Below the pieces are notes generated by a model. That model made no database searches. It worked only from the letters and a program-made list of their open reading frames with translations, and had not been told where the DNA came from. From Andreprevotia sp. IGB-42 (GTDB lineage Bacteria > Pseudomonadota > Gammaproteobacteria > Burkholderiales > Chitinibacteraceae), in the NCBI RefSeq assembly GCF_009848685.1, contig NZ_WXTX01000010.1, forward strand, positions 1 through 64,000: a stretch of DNA of 64,000 bases. Direction: 5' to 3'. Below, piece by piece: positions 28,119 to 37,094 of the stretch; position 1 is the stretch's first letter; every line of letters starts with the position of its first letter. The translations under genes were made by a program, and so were the position numbers.

Positions 28119-28433
28119 TTACTTTTGCGACAACACCCAGCGCACGATGATCCGCAGGTCTTCATCACCGATCACCTGCGGCGGCATGGCCACCGGCCCG
28201 CCCCACTTGCCCTTCACGCCCGCGCGCACTTCCTTCATCAACATCTGCTCTGCGTCTTTCTGACCTTTGTAGCGCGCCGCCACGTCCTTGTATGCAGGAC
28301 CAACGATCTTTGCGTTGACGGAATGACACGCCAGGCAATTGTACTTGGCGGCCACCTTGGCGCCGTCTTCGGCGGCGAGGGCGGGCAGCGTACAGGCGCT
28401 GAGGACGAGTGCGGCAGCGTAGCGGAAACGCAT
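28119..28433 (-). CDS. Small periplasmic cytochrome c (c-551/c-552 class)
   Basis: The 104-residue protein has a signal peptide (cleavage near residue 21, ALAAED), one heme-binding CLACH at 33-37 and the axial methionine in VAMPPQV at about 83. It is a soluble class I cytochrome c carrying electrons in the periplasm, for example to a terminal oxidase or peroxidase. It lies 132 bases upstream of dksA on the same strand but with no sign of coupling. Confidence 0.92.
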   Translation of the reverse strand: MRFRYAAALVLSACTLPALAAEDGAKVAAKYNCLACHSVNAKIVGPAYKDVAARYKGQKDAEQMLMKEVRAGVKGKWGGPVAMPPQVIGDEDLRIIVRWVLSQK

Positions 28434-28593
28434 TGCAGATATTCCTTACAAATGGGTTATCGATCATCTTAGCACCGCTGCCGGCAAAGGCGGCAACCAC
28501 GTGCCACAGCGGTGACAGGCGCACGCTTTGCGCGCTGGGCGCTGTGCTAAACTCGCCCGGTCTTTTTTCCTACCGCATGGATCGTCCTGCCGC

Positions 28594-29448
28594 ATGGACC
28601 GCGCACATCACTTTCTTATCCCGGCGATCGTGATATCCGCTCTGGTTCACGCCGTACCGATCTTTGGCATCAAGTTCGTGATGCCGGACCCGGCCAAGCT
28701 GTTTTCCAGCCAGCCGCTCGATATCGTGCTGGTCAACCAGAAAACCACCACTGCGCCGGCCAACAGCGAAGTACTGGCACAGGCGCAGCTCGATGGCGGC
28801 GGCAATACCGATGCGGCCGACAAGCGCGTGAAAAGCCCGCTACCTTCGCTGAACAAGGCACCACAGCTGGAGCTGGAGCAAGCGCAGGCCAAGCAGCAGC
28901 AACTGGAAGAAACCGCGCGTGACCTGCTCACCAAGGTAAAAGCCGAAACCGCGCTGGCCCAGGCGCAAGCCAACAAGCCGCAGCAGCAGACCGAGCAGGG
29001 GCTCGATACCGAGGCACTGCGCAAGCAGGCACGCGAGCTTGCCGCGCAAGCCGCGCAGATCAGCAAGGATTACCAGCAGTACCAGAGCCGCCCCAAGAAA
29101 ACCTTCATCGGTGCGCGCGCCAAGGAATACCGCTTTGCCCAGTACGTGGAAGACTGGCGTGGCAAGGTGGAGCGCTACGGGATGATGCTGCTGCCCAAGG
29201 ATAAAAGCGGCCAGCCACTGCACGGCAACCTGGTGATGACGGTGGAAATCGACGCGCAGGGCAATCTGGTAACCGCGTCGATCACACGCTCGTCCGGCAA
29301 CCCCGATCTGGATGCCGGCGCGCTGCGCATCGCCAAAATGGCTGCGCCCTATGGCCGTTTTGCCAATGACATGACCAAGGACACCGACATCCTCTCCATC
29401 AGCCGCACCTGGAATTTCGGGAAAGCCGGCTCGCTCGATACCGAATAG
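28594..29448 (+). CDS. TonB-like energy transducer
   Basis: The 284-residue protein has one N-terminal transmembrane helix at about 8-28. An Ala/Gln/Glu-rich helical stretch follows at about 80-165 and probably spans the periplasm. The C-terminal TonB/TolA-type domain is at about 185-280 ([34 protein letters not shown]). The ATG at 28594 is preferred over the one at 28577, which is in another frame. No exbB or exbD lies nearby, so its motor must be elsewhere. It lies 11 bases upstream of ruvC and may be co-transcribed with it. Confidence 0.8.
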   Translation: MDRAHHFLIPAIVISALVHAVPIFGIKFVMPDPAKLFSSQPLDIVLVNQKTTTAPANSEVLAQAQLDGGGNTDAADKRVKSPLPSLNKAPQLELEQAQAKQQQLEETARDLLTKVKAETALAQAQANKPQQQTEQGLDTEALRKQARELAAQAAQISKDYQQYQSRPKKTFIGARAKEYRFAQYVEDWRGKVERYGMMLLPKDKSGQPLHGNLVMTVEIDAQGNLVTASITRSSGNPDLDAGALRIAKMAAPYGRFANDMTKDTDILSISRTWNFGKAGSLDTE

Positions 29449-29459
29449 GCCGCACGGCC

Positions 29460-29981
29460 ATGCGCATCCTCGGCATCGACCCCGGCTCGCGGCTTTGCGG
29501 CTTCGGGGTGATCGACATCAGCGGGCAAGCGCGCAACTACGTGGCATCGGGCTGCATCAAGGCCGGTGGCGGCTCGCTGCCCGAACGGGTGAAAATCCTG
29601 CTGGCCGGCATAGAGGAAGTCTGCAATGCCTACCGGCCTGACGTAGCGGCGGTGGAAATCGTCTTCGTCAACGTCAACCCTGCGTCCACGCTGATGCTGG
29701 GGCAGGCGCGCGGCGCCATCATTGCCGGCCTCGTGATGGCTGATCTGCCCATCGCCGAATACACGGCGTTGCAGGTGAAGCAAGCGGTGGTGGGCAATGG
29801 CCACGCAGACAAGGACCAGGTCAGCCACATGGTGCAGCGCATGCTGCGCCTGTCCGGCAAGCCGCAGGCCGACGCGGCCGATGCGCTGGCCGTGGCACTC
29901 ACGCATGCGCAGCACGGCACCGGCGTGGCAGGCAAATTGCAGCAGCTGGGGCTCAATATCAAGCGCGGGCGGCTAGCATGA
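29460..29981 (+). CDS. ruvC: Holliday junction endonuclease RuvC
   Basis: The 173-residue resolvase has all four catalytic acids: D7 in GIDPGSR, E66 in AAVEIVF, and D138 and D141 in [14 protein letters not shown]. It cuts Holliday junctions branch-migrated by RuvAB, which is encoded 1 kb downstream behind two other genes. The stop overlaps the start of the DUF218 gene (ATGA). Confidence 0.96.
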   Translation: MRILGIDPGSRLCGFGVIDISGQARNYVASGCIKAGGGSLPERVKILLAGIEEVCNAYRPDVAAVEIVFVNVNPASTLMLGQARGAIIAGLVMADLPIAEYTALQVKQAVVGNGHADKDQVSHMVQRMLRLSGKPQADAADALAVALTHAQHGTGVAGKLQQLGLNIKRGRLA

Positions 29982-30595
29982 CATGCCGGCGCAAATGGGG
30001 CTGGGTGCTGCTGGTCATCACGCTGGCATGCGCCAGTTGGGCGATGGTGGATGCGCATATCCGCGCGGCCTCTACCGGGCGGATTTATGCCGACACCGCC
30101 GCCATCCCTGCACGGCCCACCGGCATCCTGCTGGGCGCACCGCGCCTTGCCCGCAACGGCAGCCAGAACAGCTACTACCGTTTCCGGGTGGATGCGGCTG
30201 AGCAGTTGTTCCGGCAAGGCAAGATCACCCATATCGTAGTCAGCGATGACGACCCGGAGCCGATCCGGCGCGATCTGCTGGCGCGCGGCATACCGGCCAA
30301 TCGGGTCAGCACCGATCAGTATGGCGCACGCACCATCCAGTCGATCACCGCCTTGCGCGATGCCGGCCCGGTTACGCTGATTTCGCAGCATTTTCACAAC
30401 CAGCGTGCGCTGTACCTTGCCAGGCACTACGGCGTGGATGCCATTGCATTCGACGCCAGGGAGGTCGAAAAATACTTCGGCGTGAAAACCCGCGCGCGGG
30501 AACAGCTGGCACGCTTGCGCATGCTGCTGGAGCTGGCATTCGACAAGCCGCCTGCCAGTACCCAACAGGGAGCGGCAGGAACTTTCCACGGCTGA
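29978..30595 (+). CDS. SanA/YdcF-like membrane-anchored DUF218 protein
   Basis: The 205-residue protein has an N-terminal transmembrane anchor at about 8-27 and a periplasmic DUF218 domain: [38 protein letters not shown], then [18 protein letters not shown]. This is the layout of SanA, a protein linked to envelope integrity. It is translationally coupled to ruvC by a 4-base overlap. Its biochemical role is unknown. Confidence 0.85.
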   Translation: MTCRRKWGWVLLVITLACASWAMVDAHIRAASTGRIYADTAAIPARPTGILLGAPRLARNGSQNSYYRFRVDAAEQLFRQGKITHIVVSDDDPEPIRRDLLARGIPANRVSTDQYGARTIQSITALRDAGPVTLISQHFHNQRALYLARHYGVDAIAFDAREVEKYFGVKTRAREQLARLRMLLELAFDKPPASTQQGAAGTFHG

Positions 30596-30634
30596 GCGGT
30601 CAGACTGACCGTTACCCAAAACGGAGTTAGCCGC

Positions 30635-30916
30635 ATGGATTGCCCGGTCTGCAAAACCACCCATCTGGTCATGAGCGAACGCGCTGGCGTTGAAATCGAC
30701 TATTGCCCGCAATGCCGCGGCGTATGGCTCGATCGCGGCGAGCTGGACAAGATCCTCGAGCGCTCGCAGCAGGAAGCCGCACCGGCCGCAGCCGCGCCGC
30801 AACCGCAATACAACCAGCAACCGGCCCAGCAGCCCGCCTACCGTGACGACCGCCATCACGGCCACGGCCAGAAGCAATACCGCAAGAAGAGTATCTGGGA
30901 AGAAATCTTCGATTGA
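30635..30916 (+). CDS. Small zinc-ribbon protein (TFIIB-type zinc finger)
   Basis: The 93-residue protein has MDCPVCKTTHLVM and, 19 residues later, IDYCPQCRGVWLDRGEL, the two-CPxC zinc ribbon of the zf-TFIIB family. A Gln/Pro/Ala-rich linker and a basic tail (HHGHGQKQYRKKSIWEEIFD) follow. The function is unknown; such proteins are widespread and short. It has its own ribosome site (GGAG at 30622) and is followed by a strong hairpin. Confidence 0.85.
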   Translation: MDCPVCKTTHLVMSERAGVEIDYCPQCRGVWLDRGELDKILERSQQEAAPAAAAPQPQYNQQPAQQPAYRDDRHHGHGQKQYRKKSIWEEIFD

Positions 30917-30926
30917 TGCGGTGACT

Positions 30927-30951
30927 GCACTGCGCCGCCCTGGCGCAGTGC
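30927..30951. terminator. Strong hairpin after the zinc-ribbon gene
   Basis: GCACTGCGCC-GCCCT-GGCGCAGTGC is a perfect 10-bp stem 11 bases past the stop codon. No U run follows, so it may stabilise the mRNA end or assist termination rather than act as a classic terminator. Confidence 0.5.
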
Positions 30952-31015
30952 CCTCATGGTCACACCCTCTGGCTAATTCAATGCAACGATCGTTCTATAT
31001 CCGGCAGTGCACGGT

Positions 31016-31021
31016 TATACT
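31016..31021 (+). promoter_or_regulatory. Candidate -10 box for ruvAB
   Basis: TATACT lies 33 bases upstream of the ruvA ATG. A weak -35 (TTCTAT) stands 17 bases further upstream. A LexA box was looked for and not seen. Confidence 0.35.
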
Positions 31022-31053
31022 GGCACCATTCTTTGCCAACCGGGTCTTGCACC

Positions 31054-31656
31054 ATGATCGGACGCCTTAGCGGCACGCTGCTGGAAAAACAACCGCCCCA
31101 TATCGTGGTCGATGCCCAGGGCGTCGGCTATGAGCTCGACGTGCCGATGAGCACGCTGTACGCGCTGCCAGCAGTGGGCGCCAAGGCGGAGCTGTTCACG
31201 CACATGGTGGTGCGCGAGGATGCCCAGCTGCTGTACGGCTTTGCCACGCGTGGCGAGCGCGATCTGTTCCGCGAGCTGATCAAGATCACCGGCATCGGCG
31301 CCAAGATCGCGCTGGCCATCCTCTCTGGCCTGTCCACCGACGAGCTTGCCGTGGCCGTCGCCACCGAAGACACCGCGCGGCTGGCCAAGGTGCCCGGCAT
31401 CGGCAAGAAAACCGCCGAACGCCTGGTGCTGGAGCTCAAGAGCAAGATCGGCAGCCTGCCCACCTCGCAGGCAGTGGCCGCCAAGGTCAATGGCCCGCTG
31501 TTCGACGTGGCCGGCAGTCACACCGACATCCTGCACGCACTGCTGGCACTGGGCTACAACGAGCGCGAAGGCACAGCCGCGCTGAAGACGCTGCCGGAAG
31601 ACGTGGCACTGAACGACGGCATCCGCCTGGCGCTGAAAGCGCTGGCCAAGGTGTAA
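31054..31656 (+). CDS. ruvA: Holliday junction branch-migration protein RuvA
   Basis: The 200-residue protein has the OB-fold N-terminus [20 protein letters not shown], tandem helix-hairpin-helix motifs ([33 protein letters not shown]) and the C-terminal RuvB-binding three-helix domain. It binds the four-way junction as a tetramer and loads RuvB. The start at 31054 gives the conserved N-terminus. ruvB follows after 42 bases. Confidence 0.97.
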   Translation: MIGRLSGTLLEKQPPHIVVDAQGVGYELDVPMSTLYALPAVGAKAELFTHMVVREDAQLLYGFATRGERDLFRELIKITGIGAKIALAILSGLSTDELAVAVATEDTARLAKVPGIGKKTAERLVLELKSKIGSLPTSQAVAAKVNGPLFDVAGSHTDILHALLALGYNEREGTAALKTLPEDVALNDGIRLALKALAKV

Positions 31657-31698
31657 TGTGGTTTACGATCACCCCCGTTCCTTGCTGCAGGCTGCACC

Positions 31699-32733
31699 AT
31701 GATAGAAACCGATTCGCTGTTTTCCGCCCCCGCCGAGGAACGCCTCGTTACCGGGCAGAAAATCTCGCAGCAGGAAGAACAGCTCGAGCGCGCATTGCGC
31801 CCCAAGCTGCTGGATGAATACGTCGGGCAGAAAAAGGCGCGCGAGCAGCTGGAAATCTTCATCGAGGCGGCCAAGCGCCGGGGCGAGGCGCTCGATCACG
31901 TGCTGCTGTTCGGCCCGCCGGGGCTGGGCAAGACCACGCTGGCGCACATCATTGCGCGCGAGCTGGGCGTGAACCTGCGCCAGACCAGCGGCCCGGTGCT
32001 GGAACGCGCCGGCGATCTGGCGGCGCTGCTCACCAACCTGGAACCGCACGACGTGCTGTTCATCGATGAAATCCATCGCCTGAGCCCGGTGGTGGAAGAA
32101 ATCCTCTACCCGGCGCTGGAGGATTACCAGCTCGACATCATGATCGGCGAGGGGCCGGCAGCGCGTTCGCTCAAGCTCGATCTGCCGCCGTTCACGCTGG
32201 TGGGCGCCACCACGCGCGCCGGCATGCTCACCAACCCGCTGCGCGACCGTTTCGGCATCGTGGCGCGGCTGGAGTTCTATACGCCGGAAGAACTCACCCG
32301 CATCGTCACGCGCTCTGCTTCGCTGATGGAAGTGAATATCGTCGACGATGGCGCGTTCGAAGTGGCGCGCCGTTCGCGCGGCACGCCGCGTATCGCCAAC
32401 CGGCTGCTGCGCCGCGTGCGCGACTATGCCGAGGTGAAGCACGATGGCAGGGTGACGCGCGACGTCGCCGACGCCGCGCTGCAGATGCTCGACGTCGACC
32501 ATGCCGGGCTGGACGTGATGGACCGCAAGCTGCTCAGCGCGGTGATCGAGAAATTCGGCGGCGGCCCGGTGGGGCTGGACAATATCGCCGCGGCCATTGG
32601 CGAAGCCAGCGATACCATCGAAGACGTGTTCGAGCCCTACCTGATCCAGCAAGGCCTGTTGCAGCGCACGCCACGCGGGCGTGTGGCCACCGCATCCGCA
32701 TATGCGCATTTCGGGCTGGATGCGCAGGGCTGA
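31699..32733 (+). CDS. ruvB: Holliday junction helicase motor RuvB
   Basis: The 344-residue AAA+ ATPase has the N-terminal [19 protein letters not shown], Walker [14 protein letters not shown], Walker [10 protein letters not shown], sensor 1 GATTRAGML and the winged-helix DNA-binding end ([14 protein letters not shown]). The hexamer drives branch migration with RuvA. The ATG at 31699 gives the standard length. Confidence 0.97.
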   Translation: MIETDSLFSAPAEERLVTGQKISQQEEQLERALRPKLLDEYVGQKKAREQLEIFIEAAKRRGEALDHVLLFGPPGLGKTTLAHIIARELGVNLRQTSGPVLERAGDLAALLTNLEPHDVLFIDEIHRLSPVVEEILYPALEDYQLDIMIGEGPAARSLKLDLPPFTLVGATTRAGMLTNPLRDRFGIVARLEFYTPEELTRIVTRSASLMEVNIVDDGAFEVARRSRGTPRIANRLLRRVRDYAEVKHDGRVTRDVADAALQMLDVDHAGLDVMDRKLLSAVIEKFGGGPVGLDNIAAAIGEASDTIEDVFEPYLIQQGLLQRTPRGRVATASAYAHFGLDAQG

Positions 32734-32811
32734 ACGCCTGACGCCGACGGTCAGCGCTTGCAGCGCCTGACGCAAAGAAATGCTATAGCGGGGTATGCAA
32801 AGGGGGGCTTC

Positions 32812-33621
32812 ATGCGCACAACCTGCATACGCAAGCGCTGTATCCATATCGCCACCGCGCTGCTGCTGGCCGGGATTGCTGCGGCGTCGCAAGCCGCCGG
32901 ATGCCAGCGCGTGATCGTTACCACCCACCCGGACTACAAGCCATTCCACTGGTACGACGGCAAGGCGCTGACCGGTGCCAGCGTGGAACTGGCAACGCGC
33001 ATTCTCGACGACATGCGCTACCCGTACGAGATACGTTATGTCGGCCCGTGGCCGCGCGTGCTCAAGGAGGCCGAGGCGGGCAATGTCGATATCGTGATGA
33101 GCCTGAAAAGCACGCCGGAGCGGCGTGAATACATGGAATTCACCAGCGAGCCGGCGTTTCCCAACCCGATGGCGGTGTTCGTGCGCAAGGACAAGGCATT
33201 TGCCTTCACCCGCTGGGAAGACCTGATCGGCAAGCGCGGCGGGGTAAATTCGGGCGACCGCTACGGTGAGGGTTTTGACGAGTTCCTGCACGACAAACTG
33301 AACATCGAGCCAGTGAACGAGGCCGCGCAGAACTTCAGGAAACTAGGTGCAGAGCGGATCGATTACTACATCACCGGCTTGTATCCGGGCATGGCCTATC
33401 TGGCCGACAACAAGCTGGGCCAGCAGTTCACAGCGCTGGGCAAGCCCATCAACAGCGGCGTGGTCCAGGTCGGCTTCGTGAAGAAAAGCCCCTGCCTGGT
33501 GCTGCTGCAGGGCTTCAACCTGCGGCTGCAGCAGCTGAACGAGAAGGGCGAGCCCAAAAAGCTGCTGGAAAAATACCTGGGTACGCTGCGGGATGCCGGC
33601 AAGGACAGCGGCAAGCGCTGA
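32812..33621 (+). CDS. Periplasmic solute-binding protein (family 3, amino-acid type)
   Basis: The 269-residue protein has a signal peptide (to about residue 28, ASQAAG) and the SBP_bac_3 fold: VIVTTHPDYKPFHWYDG, GASVELATRIL, GNVDIVMSLKSTPERREYMEFT. No permease or ATPase gene is adjacent, so it is an orphan that may share a transporter encoded elsewhere or serve as a sensor. The start at 32812 follows AAAGGGGGG. Convergent with znuA. Confidence 0.82.
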   Translation: MRTTCIRKRCIHIATALLLAGIAAASQAAGCQRVIVTTHPDYKPFHWYDGKALTGASVELATRILDDMRYPYEIRYVGPWPRVLKEAEAGNVDIVMSLKSTPERREYMEFTSEPAFPNPMAVFVRKDKAFAFTRWEDLIGKRGGVNSGDRYGEGFDEFLHDKLNIEPVNEAAQNFRKLGAERIDYYITGLYPGMAYLADNKLGQQFTALGKPINSGVVQVGFVKKSPCLVLLQGFNLRLQQLNEKGEPKKLLEKYLGTLRDAGKDSGKR

Positions 33622-33637
33622 ACGCCGGCAGCGCTAA

Positions 33638-34543
33638 TCAGTTCTGCTTCATCCCCGCCACCAGCGTGCTGATGTTGTAGCGGTACATGGCCAGATAGCT
33701 GGCGGCCGGGCCGCCGGCTTTGGACAGCGCATCCGAATACAGCTCGCCACCCACACTGATTTTGGCCTCGCGCGCCAGTTGCTGCAGCAGCTTGGGGTTG
33801 GTGATGTTCTCCACGAAGACCGCCTTCACCTGCTCGCGGCGGATCTGCTGCACCAGCAGCGCCACATCACGCGCGGATGCTTCTGCATCGGTATTCATGC
33901 CCTGCGGCGCCAGGAAGGTGATGCCGAAGCGCGCCGCGCAGTAGCCGAATGCATCGTGCGAAGTGATCACCTTGCGCTTGCCGGCGGCGATGGTAGCCAC
34001 CTGCTGGCGTGCCCAGCCCTCCAGTGCCACCAGTTGCTGCGTATACGCAGCGGCATGCTGCTGGTAATACGCGGCATTGGCCGGGTCGGCCTTGGCCAGT
34101 GCCACGGCGATATTGGCCACGTAGCGCTGCACGTTCACCGGGTCTTGCCAGGCGTGCGGGTCGATATTGCCGTGGTCGTGCTCGTGCACATCGCCGGCTT
34201 CTTCGGCCATCTGGCGCGGCTTGATGCCTGTAGAGGCCACCACCTGCATGCCCTTGAAGCCGGCAGCCTTGATCAGCCGCGGCATCCAGCCTTCGAAACC
34301 CAGCCCGTTCAGGAACACCACGCGCGCCTTGATGATGGCTTGCGCATCACGCGGCGCCGGCTGGAACACGTGGGCATCCTGATCCGGCCCCACCAGTGTC
34401 ACGACCTCGACCTTGTCGCCCCCCACCTCGGCCACCAGGTCACCAAGGATGGAAAAGCTCGCCACCACCGGCAGTTTGGCCGGTGCAGCCCAGCTTGCCA
34501 AAGGTACAAGCAGGGCGAGGGCGATCATCAGTTTGCGCAGCAT
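33638..34543 (-). CDS. znuA: Zinc ABC transporter substrate-binding protein ZnuA
   Basis: The 301-residue periplasmic protein is of the cluster 9 (metal) family. It has a signal peptide to about residue 19 and metal-ligand histidines in DQDAHVFQP, DPHAWQDP and TSHDAFGY, with an acidic ligand in GGELYSDAL. A short His loop, HEHDHG, lies before DPHAW, as in zinc rather than manganese binders. The ATG at 34543 lies five bases after the permease gene stop, preceded by GGAAGGA. Last gene of the zur-led operon. Confidence 0.9.
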   Translation of the reverse strand: MLRKLMIALALLVPLASWAAPAKLPVVASFSILGDLVAEVGGDKVEVVTLVGPDQDAHVFQPAPRDAQAIIKARVVFLNGLGFEGWMPRLIKAAGFKGMQVVASTGIKPRQMAEEAGDVHEHDHGNIDPHAWQDPVNVQRYVANIAVALAKADPANAAYYQQHAAAYTQQLVALEGWARQQVATIAAGKRKVITSHDAFGYCAARFGITFLAPQGMNTDAEASARDVALLVQQIRREQVKAVFVENITNPKLLQQLAREAKISVGGELYSDALSKAGGPAASYLAMYRYNISTLVAGMKQN

Positions 34544-34548
34544 GCAGG

Positions 34549-35421
34549 TCATCCTTCCAGGTGTTTGAACTTGAGTACGCGCCACAGCAGGCCGCCGTGG
34601 CTACCCAGCGCCAGCGACGCCAGGTAGCCGATGCCCGCCACCAGGATGATGCTGGGGCCGGACGGCAGGTTAGCATGATAGGAAATCAGCAGGCCCAGGT
34701 AGCCGGCCAGCATGGCAAAGCCGACTGCCACCGCCATCAGCGCCGGCAGGCTTTGCGCCCACATGCGCGCGCTGGTGGCCGGCAGCATCATCAGCCCCAC
34801 CGCCATCAGCGTGCCCAGCGCCTGGAAGCCCGCCACCAGGTTGAGTACCACCAGCACCAGGAACACGAAGTGCGCCAGCGCGCCGCCACCACTGGTTACG
34901 CGCAGGAATTCCGGATCGAAGCTTTCCACCACCAGCGGGCGGTAGAACAGCGCCAGCCCCAGCAAGGTGATGGTGGCAATGCCCGCCACCAGCAGCAGCG
35001 CCGGCGGGTCTACCGCCAGCACGGTGCCGAACAGGATGTGCATCAGGTCAACATTGCTGCCCCACTTGGACACGATCAGCACGCCGGACGCCAGCGACAG
35101 CAGGTAGAACGCGGCAAAGCTCGCATCCTCTTTCTGCTGCGTCAGCCGGGTGACGAGGCCGGATAGCAATACCACGGTCAGGCCGGCAACCAGCCCGCCG
35201 ATCGACAATGCAGTCAGCGACAGCCCATACGCGATGAAGGCAATGGCGGCGCCGGGCAGGATGGCGTGGCTCATCGCATCGCCCACCAGGCTCATCCGCC
35301 GCAGTACCAGGAACAGGCCGATCGGCGCGCAGCCCAGCGCCAGCGCAAAGCAACCCACCAGCGCCAGCCGCATGAAGGAGAACTCGACGAAGGGGCCGAG
35401 AAAAAAGTCGTACAGCATCAT
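34549..35421 (-). CDS. znuB: Zinc ABC transporter permease ZnuB
   Basis: The 290-residue ABC-3 family permease has about eight transmembrane helices and conserved segments LRRMSLVGDAMSHAILPG near residue 42 and LGTLMAVGLMMLPATSARMWA near 205. It forms the inner-membrane channel for zinc with ZnuC and ZnuA. It overlaps znuC by four bases and is followed at once by znuA. Confidence 0.92.
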   Translation of the reverse strand: MMLYDFFLGPFVEFSFMRLALVGCFALALGCAPIGLFLVLRRMSLVGDAMSHAILPGAAIAFIAYGLSLTALSIGGLVAGLTVVLLSGLVTRLTQQKEDASFAAFYLLSLASGVLIVSKWGSNVDLMHILFGTVLAVDPPALLLVAGIATITLLGLALFYRPLVVESFDPEFLRVTSGGGALAHFVFLVLVVLNLVAGFQALGTLMAVGLMMLPATSARMWAQSLPALMAVAVGFAMLAGYLGLLISYHANLPSGPSIILVAGIGYLASLALGSHGGLLWRVLKFKHLEG

Positions 35422-36179
35422 GCGGTGATCTCCTCATCGCGGTGGCAAACGGCCGCGTCCGGCACCCAGTTTTCGGCCATGCCGTTGGCGCGCAGCAGGT
35501 TGTCGCGCGTCAGCACCTCGCCGCTGCTGCCCCAGGCCACGCACTCCTTGGCCAGCAACAAGGTCTGCTCGAAGTGCTGGCGCACCTGGTCGAAGTCGTG
35601 CAGCACCGCAATTACCGTGCGGCCTTCCAGCTTCCAGTGCTCGACGATCTGCAGCAGGTCATTGGTGGTGCGCGCATCGATGGCAGTGAACGGTTCATCC
35701 AGCAGGATCAGCGGCGCATCCTGCAGCAGGATGCGGGCAAACAGCACGCGCTGGAATTGCCCGCTGGACAGCGCACTGACCGGGCGGTCTTCAAACCCCG
35801 CCAGGCCAACACGGCCAAGCGCCGATGCCGCGCGCTCGCGGTCCGCATGCGAGGTGCCACCAAACCAGCGCTGCCAGCGGCCGGCCTCGTTGGCAGCGCC
35901 CAGCAGGATGGTATCGAGCACGCTGATGGGAAACTGCCGCTCGATATTGGCCTGCTGCGGCAGGTAGGCCAGCTGGCCACGCGCAATGCCATCGAAGCTC
36001 ACCCGGCCATGATCGGGCGAGATCAGCCCGACAATGGCCTTGAGCAGCGTGCTTTTGCCGGCGCCATTGGGGCCGACGATGGCGGTGCTGCTGCCCAGCC
36101 GGAACGTACCGGATACATGGTGCACCACCGGGTGCCGCTGGTAAGACAGCGTGAGGTTTTCCAGTGCCAGCGCGGTCAT
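35418..36179 (-). CDS. znuC: Zinc ABC transporter ATPase ZnuC
   Basis: The 253-residue ABC ATPase has Walker A VGPNGAGKST, Q-loop YLPQQANIERQFP, signature LSSGQFQR, Walker B LILLDEPF and the switch His in VLHDFDQ. It drives zinc uptake with ZnuB. The ATG at 36179 overlaps the stop of the small His-rich gene (ATGA); an in-frame GTG-type start further upstream is less likely. Confidence 0.92.
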   Translation of the reverse strand: MTALALENLTLSYQRHPVVHHVSGTFRLGSSTAIVGPNGAGKSTLLKAIVGLISPDHGRVSFDGIARGQLAYLPQQANIERQFPISVLDTILLGAANEAGRWQRWFGGTSHADRERAASALGRVGLAGFEDRPVSALSSGQFQRVLFARILLQDAPLILLDEPFTAIDARTTNDLLQIVEHWKLEGRTVIAVLHDFDQVRQHFEQTLLLAKECVAWGSSGEVLTRDNLLRANGMAENWVPDAAVCHRDEEITA

Positions 36180-36385
36180 GACAGTGCCCACCAGGCAGAC
36201 AGCCAGAGCGCGGCAATCAGCGGCAGCACCAGCAGCACGCGCCGCCAGGACGGCATGGCCAGCAGCGTGGGGCGTTGCGGCCGGATATGCGCATGCGCGT
36301 GCTGATGGCTGGCTTGATGGCCGTTTTGATGGTTGTGCTGAGCAGGGCCCGGATGAGCGGGGTGATGATGGTGTGCGTGGTTCAT
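36176..36385 (-). CDS. Small His-rich single-pass membrane protein in the zinc operon
   Basis: The 69-residue protein has 13 histidines among its first 34 residues (it starts MNHAHHHHPAHPG), then a short basic linker and one hydrophobic helix at about 49-67 (VLLVLPLIAALWLSAWWALS). Its ATG overlaps the zur stop and its stop overlaps the znuC start, both as ATGA, so it is translationally coupled on both sides and very likely real. I do not recognise a named family. By composition and place it should bind zinc or nickel at the membrane and hand it to, or buffer it for, ZnuBC or Zur. This role is inference. Confidence 0.75.
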   Translation of the reverse strand: MNHAHHHHPAHPGPAQHNHQNGHQASHQHAHAHIRPQRPTLLAMPSWRRVLLVLPLIAALWLSAWWALS

Positions 36386-36831
36386 ACGGTGACTACCTGG
36401 CAGTTGCGGCACAGGCCCTTGATTTCCAGTTCGTGCTGGTTCATTGCAAAGCCGGAACCGGCGAGTTCGCGGCGCATGGTTTCCATCCACAGCGGCGAAT
36501 CGAGTTCCTCCACGCCATGGCAGCGCTCGCATACCAGCAGCACGCCCTGGTGCGGCGCGTGAAAGGTGGGGCACACCACGAAGGACTGCAGGCTGTCGAT
36601 ACGGTGCACGATGCCGGCCGCCACCAGGAAATCCAGCGTGCGGTACACGGTTGGCGGCGATGCGCCCGGCCGCTGCTTCTGCAGCGCGGCCAGCAAGTCG
36701 TAGGCCTTGATCGGACCGTGATTGGCGAGCAATAGCGACAACACCTCGCGGCGCAGTTCGGTAAGCTTCTCTCCGCGTGCGGCAAGCCAGCTTTCGGCAG
36801 TATCGAGTGGGGCATCCATGATGCGTGCCAT
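36382..36831 (-). CDS. zur: Zinc uptake regulator Zur (Fur family)
   Basis: The 149-residue Fur-family repressor has an N-terminal winged helix (LTELRREVLSLLLANHGPIKAYDLL, PPTVYRTLDFLVAAGIVHR) and a C-terminal dimerisation domain with metal ligands in FHAPHQGVLLVCERCHGVEE and a final CRNC. It is placed as Zur because it heads the znu operon. The start is either the ATG at 36831 or the one at 36819; neither has a good ribosome site. Two candidate Zur operators lie just upstream, so it is probably autoregulated. Confidence 0.9.
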   Translation of the reverse strand: MARIMDAPLDTAESWLAARGEKLTELRREVLSLLLANHGPIKAYDLLAALQKQRPGASPPTVYRTLDFLVAAGIVHRIDSLQSFVVCPTFHAPHQGVLLVCERCHGVEELDSPLWMETMRRELAGSGFAMNQHELEIKGLCRNCQVVTV

Positions 36832-36849
36832 CTGCAGGGGTAAAGATGC

Positions 36850-36889
36850 AATGTTATTACATTTTGCAGCGTAATGTAATGTTATTACA
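36850..36889. promoter_or_regulatory. Candidate tandem Zur operators
   Basis: AATGTTATTACA occurs twice as a direct repeat, at 36850-36861 and 36878-36889, starts 28 bases apart. Each lies in a palindrome-like context (AATGT-TATT-ACATT, and TGTAAT-GTT-ATTACA). This AT-rich dyad pattern resembles known Zur boxes and sits 19 bases upstream of the zur ATG, in the region shared with the divergent tolQ gene. Confidence 0.65.
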
Positions 36890-37094
36890 CCACCTTCCGG
36901 CCTGGCGATACGGCTGGGCAAGATGTCACAGCCGGTGCGGCCAAGCAGACGGTATACTTTCCGCCTGTTGACGAACCCCGAATGCGTGTTTGCCGCGTTC
37001 AATACACCGGTACGCTGTCCATCTCGGGCGGCAAGCCATTGCAATCACACCGAAACCGCGCAGCCACAGGCGCGCACCCACCACGGAGCAGGCA

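Noticed and set aside
31669-33291. A 540-codon open frame on the minus strand opposite ruvB and the solute-binding protein
   Set aside because: Antisense to ruvB and a clear SBP gene; no domain-like sequence and no ribosome site of note.
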